20,326 nt of DNA from Bacteroidota bacterium (GCA_023447335.1 JAEXOD010000232.1:1-20326); one strand, 5' to 3'. Counted from the stretch's first letter, positions 1-7,918 are shown. Numbers and translations: made by a program. The notes: a model not told the origin generated them from the sequence alone.

Positions 1-735
1 GTTAATATGGGGGCAACAGCTATTGGAACTGGAATTAACAGTGACCCTGATTATAGTGCAAAAGTAGTTAAACATTTGCAAGAAATTACAGGAATGAACA
101 TTGTTTTGGCTCCTAATTTAGTAGAAGCAACTCAAGATACCGGTGCTTTTATTATGTACTCCTCAGCCGTTAAAAGATTAGCTGTTAAACTAAGCAAAAT
201 TTCTAACGATTTAAGACTGCTCTCAAGCGGTCCGCGCGCAGGATTAGGTGAAATTAATTTGCCTAAAATGCAACCCGGTTCATCAATAATGCCCGGTAAA
301 GTTAATCCTGTAATACCCGAAGTGGTTAATCAAATAGCTTTTAAGGTTATAGGTAATGATCTCACGGTTACATTGGCAGCAGAAGCCGGACAACTAGAAC
401 TTAACGTAATGGAACCTGTAATTGTACAAAGTTTATTTGAATCTATTGAAATGTTAAAGAACGGTATGACTACATTAATGTATCGTTGTATAGACGGAAT
501 TACAGCAAACGAACAAAGATGTAGAGATTATATATTAAACAGTATAGGAATTGTAACCGCATTAAATCCTGTTTTGGGTTACGAAACTTGTTCTGCATTA
601 GCCAAAGAAGCTTTGGAAACTAACCGTGGTGTTTATGAATTAGTGTTGGAACAAAAACTACTTTCCAAAGAAGTTTTGGACGAATTACTGGCTCCAGAAA
701 ATATGATTGCACCTCAAAAAATGACAAAAGAATAG
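1..735 (+). CDS. aspA: Aspartate ammonia-lyase, C-terminal part (5' end outside window)
   Basis: This enzyme reversibly deaminates L-aspartate to fumarate and ammonia in the cytoplasm. The reading frame is open from base 1, so the visible 244 residues are roughly the second half of a ~470-residue protein. The fumarase/aspartase signature GSSIMPGKVNP is encoded at about 277-309; its serine lies in the mobile active-site loop. The residues after it (VIPEVVNQIAFKVIGND) and NVMEPVI match aspartases rather than class II fumarases, which continue differently after the signature. C-terminal segments such as NSIGIVTALNP are also aspartase-like. The frame ends at TAG 733-735, directly before a strong hairpin. 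It converges with the minus-strand gene at 777. Start, promoter and regulation cannot be seen. Assignment rests on remembered family sequences; no search was run. Confidence 0.93.
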   Translation, partial: VNMGATAIGTGINSDPDYSAKVVKHLQEITGMNIVLAPNLVEATQDTGAFIMYSSAVKRLAVKLSKISNDLRLLSSGPRAGLGEINLPKMQPGSSIMPGKVNPVIPEVVNQIAFKVIGNDLTVTLAAEAGQLELNVMEPVIVQSLFESIEMLKNGMTTLMYRCIDGITANEQRCRDYILNSIGIVTALNPVLGYETCSALAKEALETNRGVYELVLEQKLLSKEVLDELLAPENMIAPQKMTKE

Positions 736-743
736 AGATTATG

Positions 744-786
744 TTTTTAGAAACAGGGAAATGTTACTCCCTGTTTCTATTCTAAA
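744..786. terminator. Bidirectional intrinsic terminator between aspA and the DUF4143 remnant
   Basis: A perfect 11-bp inverted repeat, AGAAACAGGGA (749-759) and TCCCTGTTTCT (768-778), has an 8-base loop. It is flanked by TTTTT on the left (744-748) and an A-rich run on the right, so the RNA from either strand gives a stem with adjacent U-rich sequence. It lies 13 bases after the aspA stop and overlaps the stop codon of the minus-strand gene (777-779), as expected for a shared terminator of convergent genes. Confidence 0.8.
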
Positions 787-1268
787 AACTCTAAATAATT
801 TTCTCTGTCAATAACTTTAAAAGTGCTTGTTGGGTAAGTATTTATAAAATCATTCGGTACTTTATATTTTTTATTTGTACCATACTTTATTTCGTAGGCA
901 TCTAGTACTCCGTTTATCTCCTCAACTAAATCAATCTCCTGTTTATCAAAAGTACGCCAATAATAGCTTCTAGTAAAACTGCTCTTATATTCGTTACGTT
1001 TTAGCCTTTCACTAAAAACAAAATTCTCAAATAACTGTCCCACATCATTTCTATAAGTTAAATCGTTAAACTGCATTATCAATCCGTCTCTTATTCCGTT
1101 ATAAATAAAATAAAATTTGTTTTTACCGGTAATTTCTTTTCTTAAATTTTTACTATAAGGAGTAAGTCGCTTAATTACAAATGCTCTTTCCAAAATATCC
1201 AAGTAGCTGGGAAATTTTATAAAGAGATGTATAAATCCATAAATTATGCTAATTTTATGGATCATCAC
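777..1268 (-). pseudogene. Remnant of a DUF4143 / COG1373-type ATPase (C-terminal domain only)
   Basis: The longest frame gives 163 residues (ATG at 1268). From about residue 19 (FPSYLDILERAFVI, followed by LTPYSKNLRKEI) it resembles the DUF4143 C-terminal half of AAA_14 ATPases, which are usually 380-420 residues. Visible family features are the GxLFENFVFSERLKR segment (about 78-91), the YYWRT strand, and nuclease-fold-like residues EIDLV (E111, D113) and YEIK (E126, K128). The entire N-terminal P-loop ATPase domain is missing. The first ~11 residues are encoded inside a tandem 26-bp repeat (1236-1294), so they are probably not genuine protein sequence. I read this as a decayed or internally deleted gene. 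A short expressed DUF4143-only protein is possible but less likely. The strand and C-terminus are secure; the start is not. Confidence 0.72.
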
Positions 1269-1294
1269 TCCACAAATTATGCTAAATATATGGA
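1236..1294. repeat. Two tandem 26-bp imperfect-palindrome repeats at the break of the DUF4143 remnant
   Basis: Unit 1 (1236-1261) and unit 2 (1269-1294) are 33 bp apart start to start and agree at 23 of 26 positions, sharing the core AAATTATGCTAA. Each unit has TCCA at one end and TGGA at the other. In unit 1 the arms ATCCATAAA and TTTATGGAT make an inverted repeat. Candidate roles are an operator or upstream repeat once belonging to the full-length ATPase gene, or the footprint of a small mobile repeat. The sequence alone does not decide between them. Confidence 0.7.
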
Positions 1295-1307
1295 ATTTAA
1301 ATGAGGG

Positions 1308-1946
1308 TTAGTCTATTTTATAGATATAATTCGGTAATTTTACTATTTTACCATTATAACCGCCGGTAAAATCTGTTTCTTGGTCTCCGAAATTTGCAAT
1401 AATATTATACCCGTTGGCAGTCATCTGCTTACGCATTGCGAATTTGAACTCAGCCATGCTTGGGTAGGAATCTAAAGGCTTTCTACAAATTAATGTATCA
1501 AATTTTGTGTAACCTTGAGCAATTAAGTTTTTATATGTTGCTTCGTAATTTTTTGTACTTCTACCCGTAATAAAAATTATTTTTATACCCTGTTCAACTA
1601 ATAAGTTATATATGTTTTTAACCGGAGTTATAGCTGTCGCTTCTCCTCTATCTTGCCATTCAGACCATAGCTTGTGCTCGTACCCAAAATCTATCGATTT
1701 GATATAATTATAATTTGAAAGAGTGGTTTCGTCAACATCAAAAACAACAGCATCATAAGGTTTATTATTATAATTTTTAAAATGCTCTTCAATATCTTCA
1801 AGAACAGTCTTTAACTCATTATAATATTTATCCGTTTCGTAATAATCAATTACTTCGTTTTTAGCTTCAGTTAAATTAATTAGTTTTGACGAACTGCAAC
1901 CTATAAAAAAGATTGCGATAAATAATATTAAAAAATTTATTTTCAT
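1308..1946 (-). CDS. Lipoprotein HAD-superfamily acid phosphatase (class B / e(P4)-like)
   Basis: The 212-residue product starts with a lipoprotein signal: basic MK, hydrophobic NFLILFIAIFF, and lipobox IGC with Cys17 as the lipidated residue. HAD phosphatase motif I is VFDVDETTLS, with nucleophile Asp70 and Asp72. Motif II is FITGRS (Thr127). A late acidic motif is GDQETDF (about 188-194), which would bind Mg2+. This order fits the PF03767 acid phosphatase family, which hydrolyses phosphomonoesters at the envelope. Serine at lipoprotein position +2 suggests outer-membrane sorting by the rule known from proteobacteria, though this may not hold in the FCB group. It is transcribed alone, downstream of the hslU terminator. 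A candidate promoter lies inside that terminator. Substrate is unknown. Confidence 0.87.
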   Translation of the reverse strand: MKINFLILFIAIFFIGCSSSKLINLTEAKNEVIDYYETDKYYNELKTVLEDIEEHFKNYNNKPYDAVVFDVDETTLSNYNYIKSIDFGYEHKLWSEWQDRGEATAITPVKNIYNLLVEQGIKIIFITGRSTKNYEATYKNLIAQGYTKFDTLICRKPLDSYPSMAEFKFAMRKQMTANGYNIIANFGDQETDFTGGYNGKIVKLPNYIYKID

Positions 1947-1967
1947 TTTTTTACTACCAATGTTTAT

Positions 1968-2013
1968 AAAAAAGCCTCGTTTTATTTACAAAAGTAAAAT
2001 ATTAAAACGAGGC
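1968..2013 (-). terminator. Intrinsic terminator of the hslVU operon
   Basis: An 11-bp perfect stem, GCCTCGTTTTA (1974-1984) and TAAAACGAGGC (2003-2013), encloses an 18-base AT-rich loop that itself contains TTTAC/GTAAA arms. Read on the minus strand, it begins 15 bases after the hslU stop codon and is followed by a run of T residues (1968-1973). This is a textbook rho-independent terminator. Confidence 0.85.
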
Positions 2014-2019
2014 TACAAA
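1989..2019 (-). promoter_or_regulatory. Candidate Bacteroidota-type promoter for the acid phosphatase, inside the hslU terminator
   Basis: On the minus strand, TTTG (2019-2016) is followed after exactly 19 bases by TACTTTTG (1996-1989). This matches the published -33 TTTG / -7 TAnnTTTG pattern of the primary sigma factor in Bacteroidota. It would start transcription about 35-40 bases before the ATG at 1946. In AT-rich DNA such a match can arise by chance, and it is not certain that this organism's sigma factor uses this pattern. Confidence 0.4.
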
Positions 2020-2028
2020 ATTAACAAA

Positions 2029-3405
2029 TTATAAAATATATTTACTTAAGTCTCTATTTTTAACTATTTTGTTTAATTTTTCGTTAACATACTCGCCTGT
2101 AATTACAATATCATTTTCAGGCATTTTATCAGGAACCTCAAACAAAATTTCATCTAACAATGTTGTTAATATTGTATGAAGTCTTCTTGCGCCTATATTT
2201 TCCACTTGTTCGTTTACATCAGCCGCTATTCTGGCAATTTCGGCAATACTGTTTTCATTAAATGAAATATTAACATTTTCTGTTTCTAAAAGAGCAGCAT
2301 ATTGTTTTAATAAAGCATTTTGAGGTAAAGTTAAAATCTTTATAAAATCTTCAACGGTTAAACTTTTTAATTCAACTCGAATCGGAAAACGTCCCTGCAA
2401 TTCCGGTATTAAATCGGATGGCTTTGAGATATGGAAAGCTCCGCTTGCGATAAACAAGATATGGTCGGTTTTTACAACTCCGTATTTTGTATTAACTGTG
2501 CTTCCTTCAACAATGGGTAATAAATCACGCTGAACACCTTCCCGACTGACGTCCGGACCGTGCCCCTTTCCGCTTGAACCGGCAATTTTATCAATTTCGT
2601 CAATAAACACTATACCCAAATTTTGAACTCTGTTAACCGCTTCTTTTTGTACGGTTTCCATATCAATTAATTTTTCTGTTTCTTCTTGTATAAAAATACG
2701 TCTTGCTTCTTTAATGGGAGCTTTACGTTTTTTCTTCTTTTTGGGCATTACGCTACTAACTATTTCTTGAATATTAATTCCCATATCATCCATACCGAAT
2801 GGTCCCATAACCTGCATACCAACAGCTTGTTGAGTTGAATCGAATTCAATTACTCTCTCGTCCATATCTCCTTTCTTAAGCTTTTGACGCATCCACTCAC
2901 GGGTTTTTTCGTTTTGGTTGGCTTCATCATTTTGCGTAGTAGTTTCTTCGTTACCATATTTGGGTACCGGAGGAATAAGTATATCTAAAATTTTATCTTC
3001 AGCCATCTGTTCTGCTTTTGCCTGCACTCCGACCGCCATTTCAGAACGTACCATATTTACTGATAATTCAACTAAATCTCTAATCATAGATTCAACATCG
3101 CGTCCGACATAACCTACTTCAGTAAACTTTGATGCTTCAACTTTAATAAACGGTGCACCGGATAATTTAGCCAATCTTCTAGCTATTTCAGTTTTACCAA
3201 CTCCGGTAGGTCCAATTAAAATAATGTTGTTAGGCATTATCTCATCACGCATTTTTTCGTCAACTTGTTGACGTCTCCACCTATTCCGCAAAGCTATTGC
3301 AACTGCACGTTTTGCGTCTCCTTGTCCTATAATATATTTGTCTAATTCGGCAACAATTTTAATAGGAGTTAAATTTTCCATCAATTCATTCAATTTGCTT
3401 TTCAT
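2029..3405 (-). CDS. hslU: ATP-dependent protease ATPase subunit HslU (ClpY)
   Basis: HslU is the AAA+ unfoldase that feeds substrates into the HslV peptidase chamber in the cytoplasm. The 458-residue product, close to the usual ~445-460, shows Walker A GPTGVGKT (65-72) and the substrate-gripping pore loop GYVG (98-101). The inserted I-domain spans about 110-245 and contains an unusual basic stretch PKKKKKRK (221-228). Walker B is IVFIDE (265-270), with GPDVSREGVQRDLLP (283-297) and sensor-2 GARR (405-408) following. It ends in DLSKYIL, the conserved tail that inserts into HslV to activate it. The gene starts 14 bases after hslV with AAAGGA upstream of ATG 3405. A second in-frame ATG at codon 9 would give the length seen in many homologues. 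It is the last gene of the run before the terminator at 1968-2013. Confidence 0.97.
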   Translation of the reverse strand: MKSKLNELMENLTPIKIVAELDKYIIGQGDAKRAVAIALRNRWRRQQVDEKMRDEIMPNNIILIGPTGVGKTEIARRLAKLSGAPFIKVEASKFTEVGYVGRDVESMIRDLVELSVNMVRSEMAVGVQAKAEQMAEDKILDILIPPVPKYGNEETTTQNDEANQNEKTREWMRQKLKKGDMDERVIEFDSTQQAVGMQVMGPFGMDDMGINIQEIVSSVMPKKKKKRKAPIKEARRIFIQEETEKLIDMETVQKEAVNRVQNLGIVFIDEIDKIAGSSGKGHGPDVSREGVQRDLLPIVEGSTVNTKYGVVKTDHILFIASGAFHISKPSDLIPELQGRFPIRVELKSLTVEDFIKILTLPQNALLKQYAALLETENVNISFNENSIAEIARIAADVNEQVENIGARRLHTILTTLLDEILFEVPDKMPENDIVITGEYVNEKLNKIVKNRDLSKYIL

Positions 3406-3419
3406 TTTATTTAAATCCT

Positions 3420-3965
3420 TTAGTCATTTTTTATAACTTCGCTAACAATTTTATCATTTGTATAAATACAAATATCGGCAGCGGTTTTTAAACTTTCTCT
3501 AACAATTTCTTCTGCAGATAAACCGCTATATTTAACCAACATTTTAGCAGCCGCCAATGCATACATTCCACCGCTTCCGATAGCAATAATTTTATCATCC
3601 GGCTCTATTACGTCACCCGTACCTGATACTATAAAAGCTGAATCGGCAGATATAACTGCAAGCATAGCCTCTAAACGGCGCAAATATTTATCCGTACGCC
3701 AATCTGTTGCAAGTTCAACTACTGCACGATTAACATTTCCTCTATATTGTTCTAACTTTTCTTCAAACTTTCCTAGTAACGTAAAAGCATCTGCAGCCGC
3801 ACCGGCAAATCCGCATAATACTTTACCGTTATATAATTTTCTAATTTTCATACTGTTATGTTTAACAACAGTATTACCTAATGTTACTTGTCCGTCCCCG
3901 CCTATTGCAGCCTGTCCGTTATGAATAACACCTATTATTGTTGTAGACCTAATCTTTCTTTCCAA
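3420..3965 (-). CDS. hslV: ATP-dependent protease peptidase subunit HslV (ClpQ), TTG start
   Basis: HslV is the proteasome-like threonine peptidase that pairs with HslU. From the TTG at 3965 the product is 181 residues, beginning MERKIRSTTIIGV. The first Thr after Ser (Thr8) aligns with the catalytic Thr1 of the mature enzyme, so a short propeptide must be removed, as in Bacillus ClpQ. GGDGQ supplies Asp24 (Asp17 equivalent) and Lys40 matches catalytic Lys33. I chose 3965 because AGGAGA at 3980-3975 sits nine bases upstream and translation would begin after the upstream gene's stop (3983). There is no ATG before the catalytic Thr. The frame also extends to another TTG at 4025, which would add 20 basic residues and overlap the upstream gene by 43 bases, so I reject it. 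DWRTDKYLRRLEA and IAIGSGG are further HslV hallmarks. Confidence 0.95.
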   Translation of the reverse strand: MERKIRSTTIIGVIHNGQAAIGGDGQVTLGNTVVKHNSMKIRKLYNGKVLCGFAGAAADAFTLLGKFEEKLEQYRGNVNRAVVELATDWRTDKYLRRLEAMLAVISADSAFIVSGTGDVIEPDDKIIAIGSGGMYALAAAKMLVKYSGLSAEEIVRESLKTAADICIYTNDKIVSEVIKND

Positions 3966-3982
3966 AACTTTTAATCTCCTTT

Positions 3983-5821
3983 TTATGGTAAATCTTTTCT
4001 TTCCTTTTGCCAACTCTCTACCCAATCGGTAAATAGAGGATCAATCGGCACCGCTAATATTCTTCCGCCAAACCCCATATATCTATAAACCAGCATATTT
4101 AAATTTTCGCCTTGTAAATTATAAAGCACATTTTCGTTCACTTGTAAATTGTATTTTTTTGCAAGCTGCACTGTTTTATTTTCTAAACCGTTCTTTAGAT
4201 TTTCAACCCTAACAACATTTCTTAATGAATCTTTAATCTCCTCAAAAGGTTTTGTAAGTTTATTTTCTTTAACTTCTTTTTTGTCTATTAGTTTAAAAAT
4301 AGAATACCCTTCTTCAAGTTTGATAGGACCGTAAACATCACCTATATTCATTTTTGCAGCTATTTTTCCAATTTCACCATATAAATTTGCTGCAAAAAAT
4401 CCAAATTCGCCACCGTTTTGCTTTGTCCATTCTCTTTTTGTATATTTTTTGGCAAGTTCTTTTATATCTGCACCCGAATCAAGTTGTTTCATTACGCTTT
4501 CCATATCTTCCAAGCTTTCGGTTAAAATTTCAATAACATTAACCATTAAAGGAGAATTTATCCCTTCTTTATTTTTTTCATAATACTCTTTCAAATCATC
4601 ATCGGTTAATTTAAAATTTGATACAAAATGATTTTTGGCTAATTTTGACAAGTAATTATCTTTCCACATATCAATAGATCTTTTAACTTCCGGCAAGTTT
4701 TCTAATCCTTGTTTGTATCCTTCACGTGCTAATAGTTCATGTTCAATAAATCTTTTTACTCTGGATTGTAGCTGACTTCTTAAGGTATCTGCATTTAAAG
4801 TCATTCCTACAAAACCTTCATAAAAGAATTCACGCAAAAACTGGAATACCGTAATCGGATCCTTGTCAAATTTAATGAACTCCATTTTTAGAGTATCTTG
4901 TGTTAAAGAATTTTCAATCGAAGTAAAATCTTCCGGAGTTAAAGTAATCTTACTTCCTTCTGGTATTTTATCTTTCTCTTTTCTGTTTCTTACTGTCTCT
5001 ATTACTTTATCGGCTATACTCCAAAATAAATATCCGTCTGCATTAACTTGTTTACTAACAAAAAACTTATTAAAATATTCAGAATATGCTTTATTTAACG
5101 CTCTATCTTCAACAAGTTTTCTTGCATTATCAAATTCCTTTTTATACTCCTCGCTATCTTTAAACTCGCGTGGTTTTTCATAAGTAAGCCTAAAAATATA
5201 ATATTCTCCTTCATAATCCAACGGTTTAGTATATTTACCGGGTGTAAGAGAAAAAATTGCGTCTTCAATATCTTCTCTCATCATCCCAAAAGTTACTTCT
5301 ACCGGTCCGGGTTGATAATTTTTATCCGAACGTTTTTGGAGCAAAGAATCAAATGATTCTCCTTTATTAAGCTTACCGTAAATCTCATTTATTTCATCAA
5401 TATTCTTTGAAAAGATAAAATTTACGAATAGAATTCGCTTAATTTTAACAGAAGCAAAAATTACCTTTCTTTCGTCAACTTTCCCCTTTTCTTTAATTTC
5501 TCTATTATATAAAGCATCTCTAACATACATCTTTTCAATTGCTTTATAAGTGTATTTCATTATATCATTACTATCAAGTCCTTCTTCTTTTGCATATAAA
5601 GCCCAAAGCTTTTCTGCTACCATAGTATAAAATGCTTTTGCCCTAAAAGCGGGTTCATCTTGTTTATTTCCTATTGATAAACGAGGAATAAGCAAATACC
5701 TTTCATTAAATTCATCAGTCGTAAATTCTTGGTCATTTAATTTTGCCAATATCTCATTTTTTTCTTGAGCGTAACTATAGCAAAACGTAACAATAAATAA
5801 AAGCAATAATATCTTTTTCAT
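3983..5821 (-). CDS. Exported parvulin-type peptidylprolyl isomerase with two rotamase-like domains
   Basis: The 612-residue product begins with a Sec signal peptide (MKKILLLLFIVTFCYSYA, probable cleavage after Ala18), so it should act in the periplasm in folding of envelope proteins. A SurA-like helical N-terminal region (about 25-115) precedes a first PpiC-like module (about 117-215). A helical middle follows (about 225-420), then a second PpiC-like module (about 423-515) with the parvulin signature NGGEFGFF (469-476) and GDVYGPIKLEEGYSIFKL. The first module lacks the GG-x-G/F core and is probably non-catalytic, perhaps a substrate-binding copy. The gene starts 22 bases after the NnrU-like gene and its 3' end carries the hslV ribosome-binding site, consistent with co-transcription. 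The PPIase/SurA family is clear; the client proteins are unknown. Confidence 0.88.
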   Translation of the reverse strand: MKKILLLLFIVTFCYSYAQEKNEILAKLNDQEFTTDEFNERYLLIPRLSIGNKQDEPAFRAKAFYTMVAEKLWALYAKEEGLDSNDIMKYTYKAIEKMYVRDALYNREIKEKGKVDERKVIFASVKIKRILFVNFIFSKNIDEINEIYGKLNKGESFDSLLQKRSDKNYQPGPVEVTFGMMREDIEDAIFSLTPGKYTKPLDYEGEYYIFRLTYEKPREFKDSEEYKKEFDNARKLVEDRALNKAYSEYFNKFFVSKQVNADGYLFWSIADKVIETVRNRKEKDKIPEGSKITLTPEDFTSIENSLTQDTLKMEFIKFDKDPITVFQFLREFFYEGFVGMTLNADTLRSQLQSRVKRFIEHELLAREGYKQGLENLPEVKRSIDMWKDNYLSKLAKNHFVSNFKLTDDDLKEYYEKNKEGINSPLMVNVIEILTESLEDMESVMKQLDSGADIKELAKKYTKREWTKQNGGEFGFFAANLYGEIGKIAAKMNIGDVYGPIKLEEGYSIFKLIDKKEVKENKLTKPFEEIKDSLRNVVRVENLKNGLENKTVQLAKKYNLQVNENVLYNLQGENLNMLVYRYMGFGGRILAVPIDPLFTDWVESWQKERKDLP

Positions 5822-5843
5822 AAGTCTCTAAGTATTTTTCAAA

Positions 5844-6473
5844 TTAATCTTTAATTTTAATTCTTAACGGTAAAATTGCCGGAACTTTATTTTTATATTC
5901 AATGTAACTTTCACCAAACATTTTTACCAGTTTCTTTTCCTCAAAATATGCGCCGATATAAAAATAGACTGCTAAACAAATAAAAAACACTAAATAGAAA
6001 AGATCCATATACGGTCTAAATCCCAAAAATAATATTGAAAATAAATAAATCGGGTGCCGAGTATACGAAAATATACCGTCGGTTCTTAATTCACATTTTT
6101 CATCTAAGTCATTTAAATTATATTTCCCTTTAATATACCTTTTAACCTGAGAAATGCCTAAAAACTCTTTCCCGTTTATTTTAAAACCGGTATACACTAA
6201 TCCAAATAAACTTAAAAATTGCAATCCCAATATAAATAGATCATACGGGAATTGTAAGTCGTAAATTATTACATCAGGTTTTGGCATTAAATAATAAACC
6301 GCCAAAAATATCAATATAGATATAAAGTTATAAAACAACCTATAAAAAGCTATTTTTTCACCAATGGATTCAACCAGTTTATTTTTAAACCATAGCGAAG
6401 CAAAAACCGAATGGCTTATTGCAAATATTGCAAACAATAGGATAATAAAAAAAACATCCCCGATATGGCTCAT
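5844..6473 (-). CDS. NnrU/isoprenylcysteine methyltransferase-like integral membrane protein
   Basis: The 209-residue protein has about five hydrophobic segments (roughly 7-28, 45-63, 79-97, 142-150, 157-176). Its C-terminal half carries the signature of the isoprenylcysteine carboxyl methyltransferase/PEMT-like fold: GIFSYTRHP (133-141), paired Glu178-Glu179, then MFGESYIEYKNKVPAILP (185-202). In this superfamily the RHP and EE residues bind S-adenosylmethionine. SHSVFAS near the N-terminus and overall length resemble the NnrU/MddA branch, where some members S-methylate methanethiol. The acceptor substrate here cannot be told from sequence. Its ATG overlaps the rpoN stop as ATGA (6470-6473), implying translational coupling with sigma-54. 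Confidence 0.75.
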   Translation of the reverse strand: MSHIGDVFFIILLFAIFAISHSVFASLWFKNKLVESIGEKIAFYRLFYNFISILIFLAVYYLMPKPDVIIYDLQFPYDLFILGLQFLSLFGLVYTGFKINGKEFLGISQVKRYIKGKYNLNDLDEKCELRTDGIFSYTRHPIYLFSILFLGFRPYMDLFYLVFFICLAVYFYIGAYFEEKKLVKMFGESYIEYKNKVPAILPLRIKIKD

Positions 6474-7918
6474 AATTCCTTTCTAAGTCTAGCAACCGGC
6501 AGTTTTAATTGTTCGCGATATTTTGCAACCGTACGCCTTGCAATATGAATTCCCTTGTCTTGCAGCATAACTGCAATTTTATCATCACTATACGGATTAT
6601 CTTTAGATTCTCCGGCAATTATATCTTTTATTAATTCTCTAATATGACGATTACTTATTTCATCACCGTCATCGGTTGATAGTCCTTCACTAAAAAAGAA
6701 CTTGAGTTCGTGTATTCCTTGCGGACTTTGTACGTATTTTCCGTTAACAACACGACTTATTGTTGAAATATCCATTTCAATTTCATCAGCTATATCTTTG
6801 TATATCATAGGTCGCAAAGCTTTAGGTCCAAGCTCAAAAAAGTCACGTTGTTTTGCAACAATAGTTTTCATTATTTTTAGCAATGTTTGTCTTCTTTGCT
6901 CAATAGAAGCTAAAAACCACTTTGCCGATTCATATTTTTCGCGTAAAAACTTATGGGCATCTTTATCCCTTTCAGAAAGATTTCTTTTGCGTTTATTATT
7001 GTTAATATAATCTAAATAAGTTTGACTTAATGTAACCGAGGTACCGTATTTATCGTTTAACGATACAATATAATTACCGTCAATTTTTTCTACTAAAAAA
7101 TCCGGTGTTACTTGATTTGAGTTTTCATTTAGAATATTCCCTTCCCCCGGTTTTGGGTTAAGTTTTTGGATTATTTCTAATGTAGCTCGTAATGTTTCGG
7201 TTGTTAAGTTTAATCCTTTTTTAATGTTATCAAATTTTTTATTAAAGAAATCACTATAATAGTCTGTTAATACTTTTTCTGCAAGATAACTATAATACGG
7301 ATCAAATGAAGATACTTCTAATTGAATTAACAAACATTCTTGTAAAGTTCTTGCCGCAACACCTACAGGTTCAAGTCTTTGAATTTTTTTTAATACTTCT
7401 TCTGCTTGTTCAATGGTTACGGAATACTCCTCAAACATGTTGATATCTTCTACAAGTTTTTTCAAATCTTGCTTAAAATATCCGGAACCGTCCAAACTTT
7501 GAATAATTAATTCACCTATTGCATAATCTTCTTCACTTAGGTCAAGCATACGCAATTGTTGAATCAAATTATCTGACAAAGAAACTCGCATTGGGGCAAC
7601 AGGCTGCAATCTTTCCTCTTCCATTGATTGGGCATAAGTACCTTCATCAATAGATTCGTCATTCATAAAATCTTCAATCCCAAATTCCTCTTGCTCATAA
7701 TCATATTCGGTTTCCTTTTCTTCGTCTTCCGAATCGTTTTCCAATTGGTTAATATCCAAATCTTCAGTTAAATTTTCTTCAAGAAAAGGATTTAGCTCCA
7801 ATTCGGTTTTAATCCGTTGTTCTAACGATAGTGTATTTAATTGCAATAATTTTTGATATTGAATTTGCTGGGGCGATAGTTTTTGCTGTAACCCTAATTT
7901 TAAGTTTAATGACAACAT
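6470..7918 (-). CDS. rpoN: RNA polymerase sigma-54 factor
   Basis: Sigma-54 directs RNA polymerase to -24/-12 promoters and needs an AAA+ activator to melt DNA. The 482-residue product has the glutamine-rich activator-interacting region I (LGLQQKLSPQQIQYQKLLQL, 8-27). A long, very acidic region II follows (about 46-100), then the core-binding domain (about 110-310). A helix-turn-helix region lies around 372-400 (ADEIEMDISTISRVVNGKYV). The RpoN box ARRTVAKYR (460-468) contacts the -24 element. Length and order are complete. The start ATG overlaps the stop of the DUF3109 gene by one base (TAATG), and the stop overlaps the next gene's ATG, so it sits inside a tightly packed operon. No sigma-54 activator of the NtrC type is encoded in this window. 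Confidence 0.97.
   Translation of the reverse strand: MLSLNLKLGLQQKLSPQQIQYQKLLQLNTLSLEQRIKTELELNPFLEENLTEDLDINQLENDSEDEEKETEYDYEQEEFGIEDFMNDESIDEGTYAQSMEEERLQPVAPMRVSLSDNLIQQLRMLDLSEEDYAIGELIIQSLDGSGYFKQDLKKLVEDINMFEEYSVTIEQAEEVLKKIQRLEPVGVAARTLQECLLIQLEVSSFDPYYSYLAEKVLTDYYSDFFNKKFDNIKKGLNLTTETLRATLEIIQKLNPKPGEGNILNENSNQVTPDFLVEKIDGNYIVSLNDKYGTSVTLSQTYLDYINNNKRKRNLSERDKDAHKFLREKYESAKWFLASIEQRRQTLLKIMKTIVAKQRDFFELGPKALRPMIYKDIADEIEMDISTISRVVNGKYVQSPQGIHELKFFFSEGLSTDDGDEISNRHIRELIKDIIAGESKDNPYSDDKIAVMLQDKGIHIARRTVAKYREQLKLPVARLRKEL

Noticed and set aside
1236..1294. CRISPR array
   Set aside because: Only two 26-bp units with a 7-bp gap between them; there are no unique spacers of normal length and no cas genes in the window.
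3966..4025. Longer hslV start at TTG 4025
   Set aside because: It would overlap the upstream PPIase gene by 43 bases, has no good ribosome-binding site, and adds a 20-residue basic leader absent from the family. TTG 3965 has AGGAGA at proper spacing.
4863..5183. 106-codon plus-strand open frame inside the PPIase gene
   Set aside because: It is antisense to a well-supported gene with a signal peptide and parvulin signature. Its composition is low-complexity Ser/Leu and it resembles no known protein.
6702..7010. 102-codon plus-strand open frame opposite rpoN
   Set aside because: Shadow of the rpoN coding frame, with no ribosome-binding site or recognisable domain.
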